From contig NC_080573.1 in the NCBI RefSeq assembly GCF_029962835.1, positions 37,193,001 to 37,257,000 of the forward strand: a DNA stretch of 64,000 bases. The letters run 5' to 3'. The first letter of the stretch is position 1; each line of letters begins with the position of its first letter. The notes under the pieces are model-generated. The model was given only the letters and a program-made list of their open reading frames with translations. It made no database searches and was not told where the DNA came from. Source of the stretch: Magnolia sinica. Taxonomy: Eukaryota > Streptophyta > Magnoliopsida > Magnoliales > Magnoliaceae. Below, one piece after another: positions 24,501 to 36,500 of the stretch. Position numbers and translations under genes: made by a program.

Positions 24501-27500
24501 CTTATTGATGGTTTTGTTACTTAACTCTATTGTTGAATATTGAATTTGATGTAGTTCATTCATTTTTTAATTGATTTTATTTCTCACGAACTAATTTTAT
24601 ATATGTAAAATTACTATATTGGTTATCTATTAACTTAGGGAAGTTTCCCCCAAGTTCTTATAATTTTCTACGTTTGTTTTTTCAATTTTCTCCTTATTAT
24701 TATTTAAAATTTTTTTTTTTTTTTTAAAAGGAAAAAGAAAAAGAAAAAGCAACCGCATATGCGATTGTGCGATCGCACAGAACTACATATGCGGTTTGAT
24801 AACATTGGTGGACTTGACAATTTCTTCATTAGTTTGGCTTATAAGGAGGCTGCCACTATCTTCTGAAATAACATTCTGGGGAATAAATTGGGTGGTGATG
24901 TGTTTTCCTAGAGGTATTGTCACTAAGGGGTAGATTAATGTTGGTAAAAAATTCGGTAATAATTTGGTGAATGAGGGCTGGATCTTGAGTATATTCTGTT
25001 GAATTAGGAATTTTTAGAGGATGGATGTAATTCTTTGCCCTTCTTTCAATGGTTGACAGATGGAAATATCTGCCATTCTGGTAGAGAAATTTCACCTAAA
25101 TGGTCCTGGATTTATAAAAGTAATGGACTCTTGGCATTTGAGGTGTTGGCGAGATTGTGAGATAAGTTGCATTTGGTATTGTTCTTAAGCAAGATCTCGA
25201 TGGGCACTCTTCAAGGATTGTTGGGTCTGGAAAAGGTTGATGAGGTGTTTTAGGTCTTGAGATGGGAGTGAATATTTCCAAAATGTGTTTTGTTACAAAA
25301 TTTCAGCCTAACTTTGGAGGATTTCAGCTTGTGAAAAAATTGGTAAGTGATGGAACCACTTATTGGAGTGCCATATTTCCTGAATCAGCCTTGATGTTTG
25401 AGTCACATAGCCTCAAAAGTTAAACAGGAAAGGTCTTCTCTGGAAGTGGTTGGTTGGTGAAGTATCTAGCATGATGGAGCTATGATTGGAGGCTATCCTG
25501 CGGAAGGCGGAATATAGATGCAAAGGACATGGTTTGCCAATCCAAGTTAACAGGTCCCCAATCTAATTGTCCTCTAATATTGGCAGCAGGGCTGTCAACT
25601 GGTACCTGACCTGATTTGATTTAAAGGGTATGGGTCCTTTTTTGAACCTATTTAAAAATCGGGACAGGCCCAGTCCATTTCCTTTAACTGGTTTGAAAAT
25701 TGAGTGGGCTGGTATTGATTACATACTCATTGGGTATCTGGTTAATTTTTAATAGGAATAGTGCGTGCGTGTGTGTGTATATGTATGAATCTCTAATGTT
25801 AGCTGTGTGATTAAATCCAAAGGTCTTGATTAACTTACACTAGGCAACATTTTGCATGAGGAGAAGGTATTAGGAACCTGTTAAGAAATTTCAAATTATT
25901 AGTTGACATAAATGGAGAAAGAATTTGTATAGATGCTGTAAATGACATTGATCATGTGAAAATGATATAGTGGCAAGCTGGAATAACCCGGGTATGGTAG
26001 AATCATCTCTTAGCAAACGTGGCAGGTTGACGTGTTAGTTGAGACCATCCATGTAGTTTACTGCATTGTGGATACCAAATGCTTCAAAATATACACACAT
26101 CAGATGATCCTAGTCATCTATTCGGTGTCCTTCAAACTTTAAAGGAACACTAGTAAAGAAAAAAACTGTCAAAATTCATTGAAAGTAAGTGAACAAAAGT
26201 GATGGCTAACTAATAGGTGTGATTTTTCTTGAATATAGGCCATCTGTCAGAGATATCATTATATTGACGCCTTTTGTTGATGCTTCACCCTGTCTTTTGT
26301 ACTATAGAGATGGAAGGCATAGGTTATTTCTAAAATAAATAAATAAAAACTTAATAGAACGCATGTGGGAACGTCTTTATATAACAGGGACCGATTCCAC
26401 GATATATTCCTCTATCGTTGACTTTGAAGATTGAGAGAAGTTAGTTGCAATTACACGGGAGGATCAAAATCTTCAATCGGAGAGGCTGGATCCTCAAGTA
26501 GAAGATGTAGAACTTCAAATAGTACCATACAAAGAGTCATTTAGAGGAGATTATTCTGCGAAGGGTGGAACTCAAGTGAGTCAGAATCAAGAAAGCTCGG
26601 AAAAGGCTTCGGCACTGATCAATAGCTTATAAAATCAGATGGAAGGGATTTGTGAAGGATCGAAAGAGGTAACAGAAGCTTCTAATATGATCGCCGGTGG
26701 TCTAAGTCTTTATGTTGAAGAGGGGGAGTTGTGCAAAAGCTTTGAGGAGGCTCCTATAGTGGTGAGTTGAAAAGAAAACCATTTGGAAATTGTTCATAGA
26801 GGCTCAAATGAAGTGTTGGATCCTACTTTGCTGGCAGTTGATCGTCAGTTGGCTCATGTTGAAGCTGAGGAAATAGTTTCAGTACATGAAAATGAGGTAA
26901 AAAATGGAATTTGTGTTCGACATATTCATAATCGAAAAGTTTCGATGGCGGAGGGGAGATGCGCTAGGGGGCTTATAGTGGAGATTGCACGCCTTGTTAG
27001 GGTAACATTTGGCGATAGCCTAGAGTATTATGTGGCTTTGTTTGCATTTGTCAAGGGGCAGGCAGCTGATCCATCAAGAGATACACATTCAGAACCCCAT
27101 GAGCTCTAGAGAGTTACAACGGTTGGAGGACACTAGGGTCAGTGAGATGTGGGAGACAGGGAAATACTGAAAAGGGGAAAAGGGATTAGAAGGTGATCAA
27201 TGAAGATAGTTAGTTGGAATGTGAGGGGATTGGGATGTCCGCAAAAGCGAGGGTAGGTTAAGGACATGTGCAAGATACATAGAATACAAATGACAACGTT
27301 CCAAGAAACTGAAATTCAAGGTGTAGATCAGAGAATAGTTAACTCATTGTGGAGGGGGAAATTGAAAGAATGGAAAGCTTTAGACGCTATAGGGGCAATA
27401 GGAGGCATTCTGGTGGTGTGGAATTCAAATATATGGAAGGAGGACAGTTGGAAGGGGTGATTTTCTGTCTTTGTTATTTTCAGAAATCTCGACAGGCTTT

Positions 27501-30500
27501 AGGTGGGATTTTTCGACAGTTTATGGGCCAAATCGGCCAAGTTTAAGATCAAAATTTTGGGCTGAACTAGACGTGTGCCGGAATAGGTGAGGAGGATTGT
27601 GGTGTGTGGGAAGGTACTTTAATGTCCTAAGATTTTCGTACGAGAAGTCCAATGGGGGAAGAATAACCCGAAGTATGGGGAACTTTTCTGATTGGATTTT
27701 TAAAAATGAGATGGTAGATTTACCAATGGGATGAGTAAAATTTACATGGTCAAACAGGCAAGCTAAAGTGATAAAGTCCAAGTTGGATTGGTTCCTTCTT
27801 TCACCAGAATGGGTAGAGAAGTATCCACTAGTGCATTAGAGCCGTTTACCAAGACCTATATTTGATCATTGTCCGATTATGCTAGAGTCGGATGAAGAGG
27901 ATTGGGGTCATTGTCCTTCTAGATTTGAGCAAGCTTGGTTACAGATTGAAGGTTTTGTAGAAAAGGTGGTCGAGTGGTGGTCTTCTTTTATGATTCAGGG
28001 GGGATCAGGTTTTTTTTTTTTTAGAAATTAATGATGTTGAAAGGAAATAAGAGGTTTTTGGGGTAAGAGAAGAGGATACTTGAAAAATTCTACAAGAAGT
28101 ACAGGCTTTAGATATTAAAGAAGAGACAGGAGAGTTATTGGAAGAGGAGAGAGCATGGCGGGAGGTTTATAGTTCAAAGTATAATGCGATTAAGGAAGGA
28201 TGAAATTAAATGGAGACAACTGTAAAGGGGTCTTTGGTTGAAAGAAGATGACAAAAATATAAAAAAAATTTCATGCTATGGAGAATGCTTGAGCGAGGGT
28301 TAATAAGATCAAGTCGCTACAAGAGGAGGGGATATTAGTGGAAAGTAAAGTAAAAATATGTTCTTCAATAGTTAATTTTTATAGGGGTCTATTGTCAAAG
28401 GACGATTGGAATAGATCTCTACTCTTAACAATCTCTCATTTCAATCCTTTTCAAGAGAAGTGACAGATTCGTTAGAAACAAAGTTTTTAGAAGAAGGGTT
28501 CAAAAAAGCAGTTTTAGATTTGGGTAGTGACAAAGCTCTTGGGCCAGATGATTTTCTGATAGTGTTTTATTAGAAGTTTGGGCACTACTTAAGAGGGATG
28601 TGTTTAGCTTTGTTAAGGAATTCTATGAGAAAGGTAGGGTAATATCGGTGTTAGGGATTTTAGACATGTTAGTCTTTTAGGAGGTCCATACAAGATCTTG
28701 GCAAAAGCGTTAGCATCTAGATTTCAAGCAATCATTGGTAAAGTTATTTCAGCATCACAAGGGGCCTTCGTAGAAGGAAGACAGTAGATACTGCTTTGGT
28801 AGGTCATGAGTGTCTTGACTCTTGTTATAGGTGAGGATTGAAAGCAAGGTATTAAAAAATGGTTACATTATGGGTGTAACGGCTGTTACGTAATGATAAC
28901 AACACGGGCCGTTACGCGTTACAGGGTCAAAAACGGGCAAGGCTGAAAATGGGACCCGTAACGGTAAAAAATGACTTGAAAAAAAGGGGGCAACATTTGC
29001 TGATTTTTCCCACTTCTCTCTGATTTTTGTTTTTTTTTGGTTCCTAGGTTGATTTAATATTGATTTTGGGTGCCTTTAACATACTTTTGAAGATTAAAAC
29101 TTCAAATCAAATAAGTTTTGACGAATCAAAGCTTGAATGAGTGGTGGGCCATTTTGGGGACTTTCGAAATAGAGGTTTGTAGTTGTTCTTTCTTCTGATT
29201 TCTTGCTAAAATTGATGAAACACCTAATCAACATGGTGTTGCAGAAATTTATGCATTTTTCAATTTTATTTCTTGATTTTTTTTTTTCGCACCATTTATT
29301 GGTAATTTATGAAAAATATGAAAAAAATTAGAAAAAGTCGTTTTTTAAAAAGGGTTATGGTTAGAAATGCAATAATAGATCTGATATTTGTATGCTTTTT
29401 TCAAATTTTTGTTTTTGTATTTTCGCACATTTATTGGTGATTTATGAAAAAATATGAAAAAATTGTTTTTTTTTTTGTTGCTGATTTCAAAGGGTTAAGA
29501 TTAGAAATGCATGGAATGTTAAGGTTAGAAATCCATGAATTGAATATAATCCATCAATTGCCTAATTAATACTATTATTATCTTATTTATATAATATCAT
29601 CGATAAAATATATTTAGAAAACCAAATATATTAATTTTACAGCTAATTAAAGACTGTCGGGCTTGAGACAACATTCTTACCAAAGAGTGGACCTTTATGC
29701 TATCACAAACATGTTAAAAATCAGAAAAGGATACATATTTGCATTCCTCTAATTAAATGGGATTTTCTCTCTTTTTTTTTTTTTTCAGAATTTTTTGAGC
29801 ACACAAAAATTTGACCGTTATGGGGGGCGTAAGGGCCATTACCCAGTAGTGCCTGTTACGAGCACCGTTACCGTAATTGAATACCTTGATTGAAAAGGGT
29901 GATATGTGAATTGGACATTGGAAAAGCTTATGATTATGCAGATTGGGAGTTCCTAGACTATATGTTGAGAAGGATGGGTTGTGGGATAAAGTAGCAGTCA
30001 TGGATTCGGGAGTGTGTGAGTTTGGCAAAATTCTCAGTTTTGGTTAACGAATCTCTGAATGGTGTCTTCTTAGCTTCTAGAGGATTGTGACAAGGGACCC
30101 TCTTTCTCCATATTTGTTTATAGTGGTACGGAGGCTTTAAGCATAATGATAAATAGAGGGGCTGGGGTGGGTTTGGTGAAAGGATTTGGAGTGGTTAATT
30201 CGGATTTTCAGGCTACTCATTTGTAGTATGCAAATGGCAATTTATTACTATGTGAAGCAGGCAAACTAAAAGTGGACAATCTCCAATTGATAATATTAAG
30301 TTTCGAAGTGACATTGGGGCTAAAGGTAAATATTAGTGAAAGATAGATACTGGGTTTGGGCATTGAGAAGGATGAGTTGGGGAATTTTGCAAATATATTT
30401 TAATTTTAATTTTTTTTTTAATTTTATTTGATGAAGGGAGGTTTATTTCCTACCACATTCTTGGGTCTTTCTTTATGCATTGGAAAACCGACAAAACAAT

Positions 30501-33500
30501 TATGGGATATGGTAATAGAGATTGTGAAAGGAGGTTGTTGCAATGGAAAAATAGGCATCTTTCTTTGGGTGGTAGAATAACTTTGATTAAGGTGGTGATG
30601 TCTAATCTTCTGGTTTATTATAGGTTGCTATTTAAATGTTCGAAATCAATATTGAATAGTTTGGAAAAAATTAGATGGGACTTCTTGTGGAGGGGGGCAG
30701 AGGATAAGCACAAGTTTCATCTAATGAAGTGGGAGGAAGTTTATAGGCCATGAGACCAATGGGGAGCTAGGTTTAGAAGCTTGGAGATAATGAATCTAGC
30801 GTTTTTAGGTAAAATGGGTTTGGAGGTTCGTGGAAGAAGAGGGTTCTATATGGCAAAAAGTGGTAGGTAGGAAGTTTGGGATAGATGAGAAGGGTAAGTA
30901 GATTAGGTTGTCATCGTTATATAGGGCGCCATATCTTTGGAAAGTGGTGGCGTCGATAAATAGTAAAGTTTGGGATGGGATAGGTTTCGATTTAGGAGTT
31001 GGGAAGACTATTAGGTTTTGGGAGGATATTTGGTTAGGGGATCAAAAATTAAGCGAAACTTTCCTATGACTGGCGGGTATTGCAGTAGAGCCATATTTGA
31101 GGGTGGATAGATGCTTTTCCATTCAAGGAGAGGAGGTGGTGTGGATGTTGCCATGCAGAAGGAACTTAGAAGAGAATGAGCCTGAAGAACTTGTAGGTTT
31201 GCTCAAGATGCTGTCTAAAGTGAAGCCAGTGCTATCATAATCGGATTCGATTAGATGGTTAAAGATAAGTCTAGAAAATTCTCAATGAAATCGTTTTATA
31301 TGTTGTTAAGTAGAGAAAGCAACAATGAAGAGGTTAGCTCAATAACGTTTATATGACGATATGGTGCTCCACCGAAGGTTGTGGTGCTTGCGTGGCTAGT
31401 GGGAAGAATCAAGGTCTTAACAGTTGACAATCTCCGCAAAAGGCAGTCGATTCTCCCAAATGTATGTTTGATGTGCTGTCAGGATGAGGAGTCAGTGGAT
31501 CATTTATTATTCATTGCTTGTTTGCAAGTAGGCTATGGGAGAGTTTCTTCAATTTGTTTGGAATAGCATGGGTGTCACCAAGTTCGATAGAAAATTTCAT
31601 CTTGGTGTGGCACGGTGGGGGTATAGGAAAGGTTGGGAAGAAAGTCCGGCGTTTAAGTTTATTGGCAGACATTTGGTTCTTATTGTTAGAAAGGAATGAT
31701 CGTTGCTTTAGGACTCAAAAAGGATTAGTATTGAAGGTGTATAAAAGGGAAAAATCATATGTGATGGAATGGGCAATTGTATCAAAGGTTTTTTTTATTA
31801 GTTCATGGGGTGTTGGTTCGAGTTGTAATATTTCTTTTTCTTTCTTTCTTCTTCTTTAATACAGGGGCATTTTCACACCAGGCTCGAGTGGGGTCACTTG
31901 TGGGATGCAGGGGCACACTCGGGGTGGGTGCGGCACACGGAGGAGGTCTCGTGTTCGAGGCTCCTCACCGGGGGTGATTAATGCGCATTTCACACCAGGC
32001 TCGAGTGGGGTAGCCCGTGGGATGCGGGGATACACTTGGGGTGGGCGGCCTATGTGATTTGGGGCCCACGAAGGGGGTTCGGCCGAGGTCCTAACCCATG
32101 CGATGTGGGGCCTGGGTTATAAGATAAATGGATTAATTCGCCATACTCTAAACAGTTCGAGCTTTTAGAGCAAGTGGTTAATTGTCCCGCATCAAATTGG
32201 TATCAGAGCAAGAGGTCTCGTGTTCAAGACTCCTTACTGGGGGTGATTAATGCAAGGGCATTTTCACATCGGGCTCGAGTGGGGTCGCTTGTGGGATGCA
32301 GGGGCACACTTGGGGTGGGTGTGGCCCAGGGAGGAGGTCTTGTGTTCGAGACTCCTCACCGGGGGTGATTAATGCACATTTCACAACAGGCTCGAGTGGG
32401 GTAGCTCGTTGGATGCGGGGACACACTCGGGGTGGGCAGCCCATGTGATTTGGGGCCCACGAAGGGGGTTCGGCCGAGGTCCTAACCCATGTGATGTGGG
32501 GCCTGGGCTATGAGATAAATGGATTAATTTGCCATACTCTAAATAGTTTGAGCTTTTAGAGCAAGTGGTTAATTATCTTGCATCATTCTTCTTCTTCTTA
32601 TTCTTTTTTTTGGTCTCTTATATTCTTTTGGTTGCGACCTTGCATAAATAAAGAGAAATGCTCCCCTACGAATTAGGTCCATCCCTGATTTAGGTGGGCC
32701 ACACCAAGGGAAACCGTTTGGTGCGAGGGCGTCATGCTGTACACTGTTTTCAAATCGTGTGGTCTACCTGAATCACGGATGGGGCTGATTTTTTAGCCTA
32801 ACATATGATATTGGGTCACGCACTGGATGGTTGAAGTGGGTCTCAGAAAAACCTCACGTTGGGGCTCACTACCAGCATACCCCTCTTCTCGTCAATGCCT
32901 CTCTCTCTCTTCTACACGTAAATGCATTCCTTACGTTGTGTAAGGATGAACGTCCGCTTGTGTAGTAACTACTAGTATAACGTGTTGAGTAAACTCTTTT
33001 GGGCCCACCTTGATGTATGTGTCATTATCTACGCCGTCCATCCATTATTTTCAGCTCATTTTAGGGCATGAGCCCAAAATTGAAGCATATCTAAAGTTCA
33101 AGTGGACCTCACCACAAAAAAATGTGGGGATAATGATGTCCACCATTGAAACCTCTCTAGGGCCCATAGTATTGGTTATTTGTTATGCAATCCGTTCATA
33201 AGGTCACACAAACATGGATGAGCGGAAATCACAAATATCACTAGATCCAAAACTTTTGTAGCCCCTAAAATGTTTTCAATGGTAGGCGTTCAATTCCCAC
33301 TGTTTCCTGTGGTATGTTCCACTTGAGCTTTGGATGTGCTTCAATTTTTAGCTCATGCCCTAAAATGAGCTGGAAAAATGGAAGGACGACGTGGATAAAA
33401 ATATACATGACAATGGGTCCCATGATTTTCTTAGTACGCTCAGTACACAATCCTCGTCCCTTGTGTAAACATCTTACGTCCCATGTGTAAATAGCTTATG

Positions 33501-36500
33501 TATGTAAAGGGCATAGGGTGGCCCCACCATCATGTATTTTCTAATTCCACTCAGACCATCATGTGTGTAACCAAATATTAGATGTAGGATTAAAAAATTA
33601 ACTGAATCCAGGATTCAGGTGGGCCACATGATTTGAGAATAGTGTACAGGAAGACACCCACGCTCTAAATGTTTCCCTTGGTGCGGCCCACGTGAATAAG
33701 GGATGGACCTGATTTTTGGGCCCCATGCCTAAATTTTAGGGTGGCATATAATGGTCGGAGTGGATTTCACATACATATCACAGTTGGACCCATCAAAAAT
33801 CAAGATTAGGCATTCAATAGGTTCTATCCCTGACTCTAGAACATAGCGCTCGTAGCTGCCCTATGCTACGGTTCGTAGGGGAGCATTACTCCATAAATAA
33901 AATTGTCAATGTTAAAAAAAGAATAAAATCAAGTTACAAATCCTAAATCATGTAAACAAAAACTTACCAAATTCGACGAAAGTTTATTGTAGGTTAACAC
34001 CACAAAATTTAATATATCGTATATTAATATCTTTTATTTTAGTTAGAAATATTATGAGTTGAGTAAATTATGAAAATGTCCTCGAGTAAGCGGGTACTGA
34101 TATGGTATTGACCTGCTTAGAAGTCGGGTAATTGGATAATTGAGTTTTGTTGTTTGTTTTTTGTTTTTTTTATTTAGAAATGGGTAAAAAGCTCATATAC
34201 ATATCCGATTTTTTTTCAAGTTGGAAATGTTGGGTAATCGGGTAAATGGATATCCATTGCCAGCCCTAGCGAAGAGTTGCAAACTTGTAGACCATGAAAC
34301 CATGCACATGCACTTAGGCATAGTACATACATAATACATGTAAATTAATATGAAGTTTCCAAATAGTGGGGCCCAAAATAGATTGGGCATATTGATGCAG
34401 GACCGATGCATGAACTAAGTAACATGTGAGATCAAATAATCGAATTAAGATATTTAACAAAAAAACACAAACGTCACTATATTCATCACAAATATCATGA
34501 AAATCAAAAGAAAATCATGCATAATCCTGACCTAAGCTACCAACATCGTAAAACAAGATCATTAAATAAAAAAAACTAGGATCTAATGGATGTAGGGACA
34601 TCTAATTAGCATAAGGTATAGTCTATTTCAAAATAGGAAACCTAATACAACCTAGGATGAAAATTAGGGTTTGGGTAATTTTGAGAAAGTAGGAAAATTA
34701 GGAATTTTAGGTTTAGGGTTAGGGTTTCGGGGATGGAAGAAAGGGGTTTTGATATAATGATGATGGGAAACCAAAAGGGGCAGGTGGGATTCACACGTGT
34801 GGTCGTATGGTCACACGTGTGGCATGAGAGGATGGGTTTATGGCATGAGAGGATGGGTTTAGGTCGGTTAGGGTTTGGATTGTGGATGGGTATGAGAAAG
34901 TTGAGTTTGGGAGAAGACGAAGATTTGGGATGGGAGAATTAAGAATCTGAAGAAAATACCTGAATGGGAAAGAAAAAAGAAGATGGTGTGGGGATAGATG
35001 GAGACGTCGTACCTTCGTTGATGAAGATTAGCCTCGCACCAATCTACCTTCCAAATTACATGGAAGTATCTTCAAATTGCATGAAGATGAAAGAAAGAAA
35101 GTACTTTTTTTTTTTCTTCACAAAATTCAATGAGGAATGGATCCCCACCCCATGTGCTTTTATTATTAAAAATTCGGAATTAAAAATTCAGCATAATTAC
35201 AACTATACCACTCACTTAAGTGAAGTGGCCTATCGTCCAAAATAAGAAAACTAAAACATTTATTATCAATCTTAACCATCAAATAAATCCTAAAAATAAC
35301 AAAAAACATAAAGAAAGCAAGATCAGAGTCCAAGGAGCCCAAATCTAAAAGATCTGGTGGCCCGATGGCCTGATCGACAAGATCCAATGGTCGGATCGAC
35401 ACGAAATAACAATCCTCTGACTATGATGATCTCCTAAGCAGCCCACATGCATCATCCCAAGGTAGGGTCTTCCTGATGCATGTCCAATGCATGTAGGGTC
35501 TTCAAAATGGCCCAACGGGCCCCATCTGGAACTCGTTTCCCATCCATAAAGAAAGTTGCGCTAATGTGGGTGGTCTTCTTTGTCTCCGGTACATCCGAGT
35601 AGGTCCTCCGATGTCCCCATCACATATCTCCAATATTAGATTGATTATACAATCATGCTATTTGAACAATCCATCAGATTTCCACTAATCAGCCAATTCC
35701 AATCATCTATTTGGTAGGATGGTTATACTCTGACCCATTTATATGTGGCGCAGGATGTGGAGGGCTCATCTTCAAGTATATGTACTGTTTGCATGCTAAT
35801 GGATCAGCACACTCTTCTAGAGTACAAAGTTGACTCAAAATTTGAAACCTGTAAACACTGTTTTGCAATGAAGACTGCTACTTGCACTCTCGTGGGTGTA
35901 TTCATGATTCCCACGTGGAGTCATTAGACTCGTTACACATGTGAGGTGATCCAAGCTGCTCATTAGGCATACACCACTTTTAGACCCCTTCGTCAGGAAT
36001 CAAGTTGGTATGATCATTAGTAGGTGCCACCTTTATGATAGAAGTACAACTATTAGATCAATTTCTGTTAACCCTGAGGTACCTTTGTATATGCTTGGCC
36101 TACACATATGGTCAAAATCAACCCAATAAGACAAGACATTTTTTACAGTAGACCATGAAACCATACAAATGCACTTAGGCATAGTAAACACGTAATACAT
36201 GTAAATAAATCTGAAGTTTCCAATTAGTGAGGCCCACAATAGATCGGGCATATCTCCAACATTAGATTGATTATACAATTATTCTATTTGAACAATCCAT
36301 CAGATTTCCACCAATCAGCCAGTTCCAATCTTCCATTTGGTGGGATGTTTATACCCTGACCCGTTTATGTGGCCCAGGATGTGGAGGGCTTATCTTCAAG
36401 TATATGTACTGTGTGCATGCTAATGGATCAGCACACTCTTCCAGAGTACAAAGTTGACTCCAATTTTGAAACCTGTAAACACTGTTTTGAAATGAAGAGT

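Larger units (their letters stand above)
21722..25586 (-). pseudogene. L1-type LINE ORF2, 3' part (RT and RNase H), decayed
   Basis: Minus-strand plant L1 remnant. Reading down the minus strand from 25586: post-endonuclease sequence; a segment resembling the pre-RT region of L1 ORF2 (NGRYFHLSTIERRAKNYIHP, IITEFFTN, 25095-24856); RT motif 1 decayed to RPHRLDRFQAVFFQ near 23880-23830; an LILPVQVAFAPS-like segment near 23600-23630; and an RNase H-like domain with AEFLAIKVGVKIF and VQGDSH at 22191-21970. T-rich plus-strand sequence near 21705-21724 is the likely A-tail. Two small hAT elements (22686-23432, 23896-24807) sit inside it. The frame is broken many times. The rest of the element is at 37643-38090. 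Confidence 0.82.
26380..32643 (+). pseudogene. L1-type LINE, decayed
   Basis: Plus-strand plant L1. The endonuclease starts at 27200 with MKIVSWNVRGLG, continues with TTFQETEIQG near 27297 and ends near the DHCPIML motif around 27860. Reverse transcriptase follows: LDLGSDKALGPDDF near 28520, GGPYKILAKALASRFQAII near 28680, GAFVEGR near 28760, a decayed catalytic box (YANG in place of YADD, near 30229), then LSLGGRITLIKVVMSNL and DFLWRG at 30560-30690, and a zf-RVT-like tail at 31381-31566. The ORF1 region upstream of 27200 is poorly conserved and the 5' boundary is approximate. Many stops. The A-rich tail ATAAATAAA at 32644-32652 was the target of a Mutator-like element, and a TRIM interrupts the 3' UTR. 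Confidence 0.85.

Noticed and set aside
32195-32215. tRNA gene suggested by TTGGTATCAGAGC
   Set aside because: Only the complement of a tRNA 3' end is present, placed between two LTRs; it is a primer-binding site.
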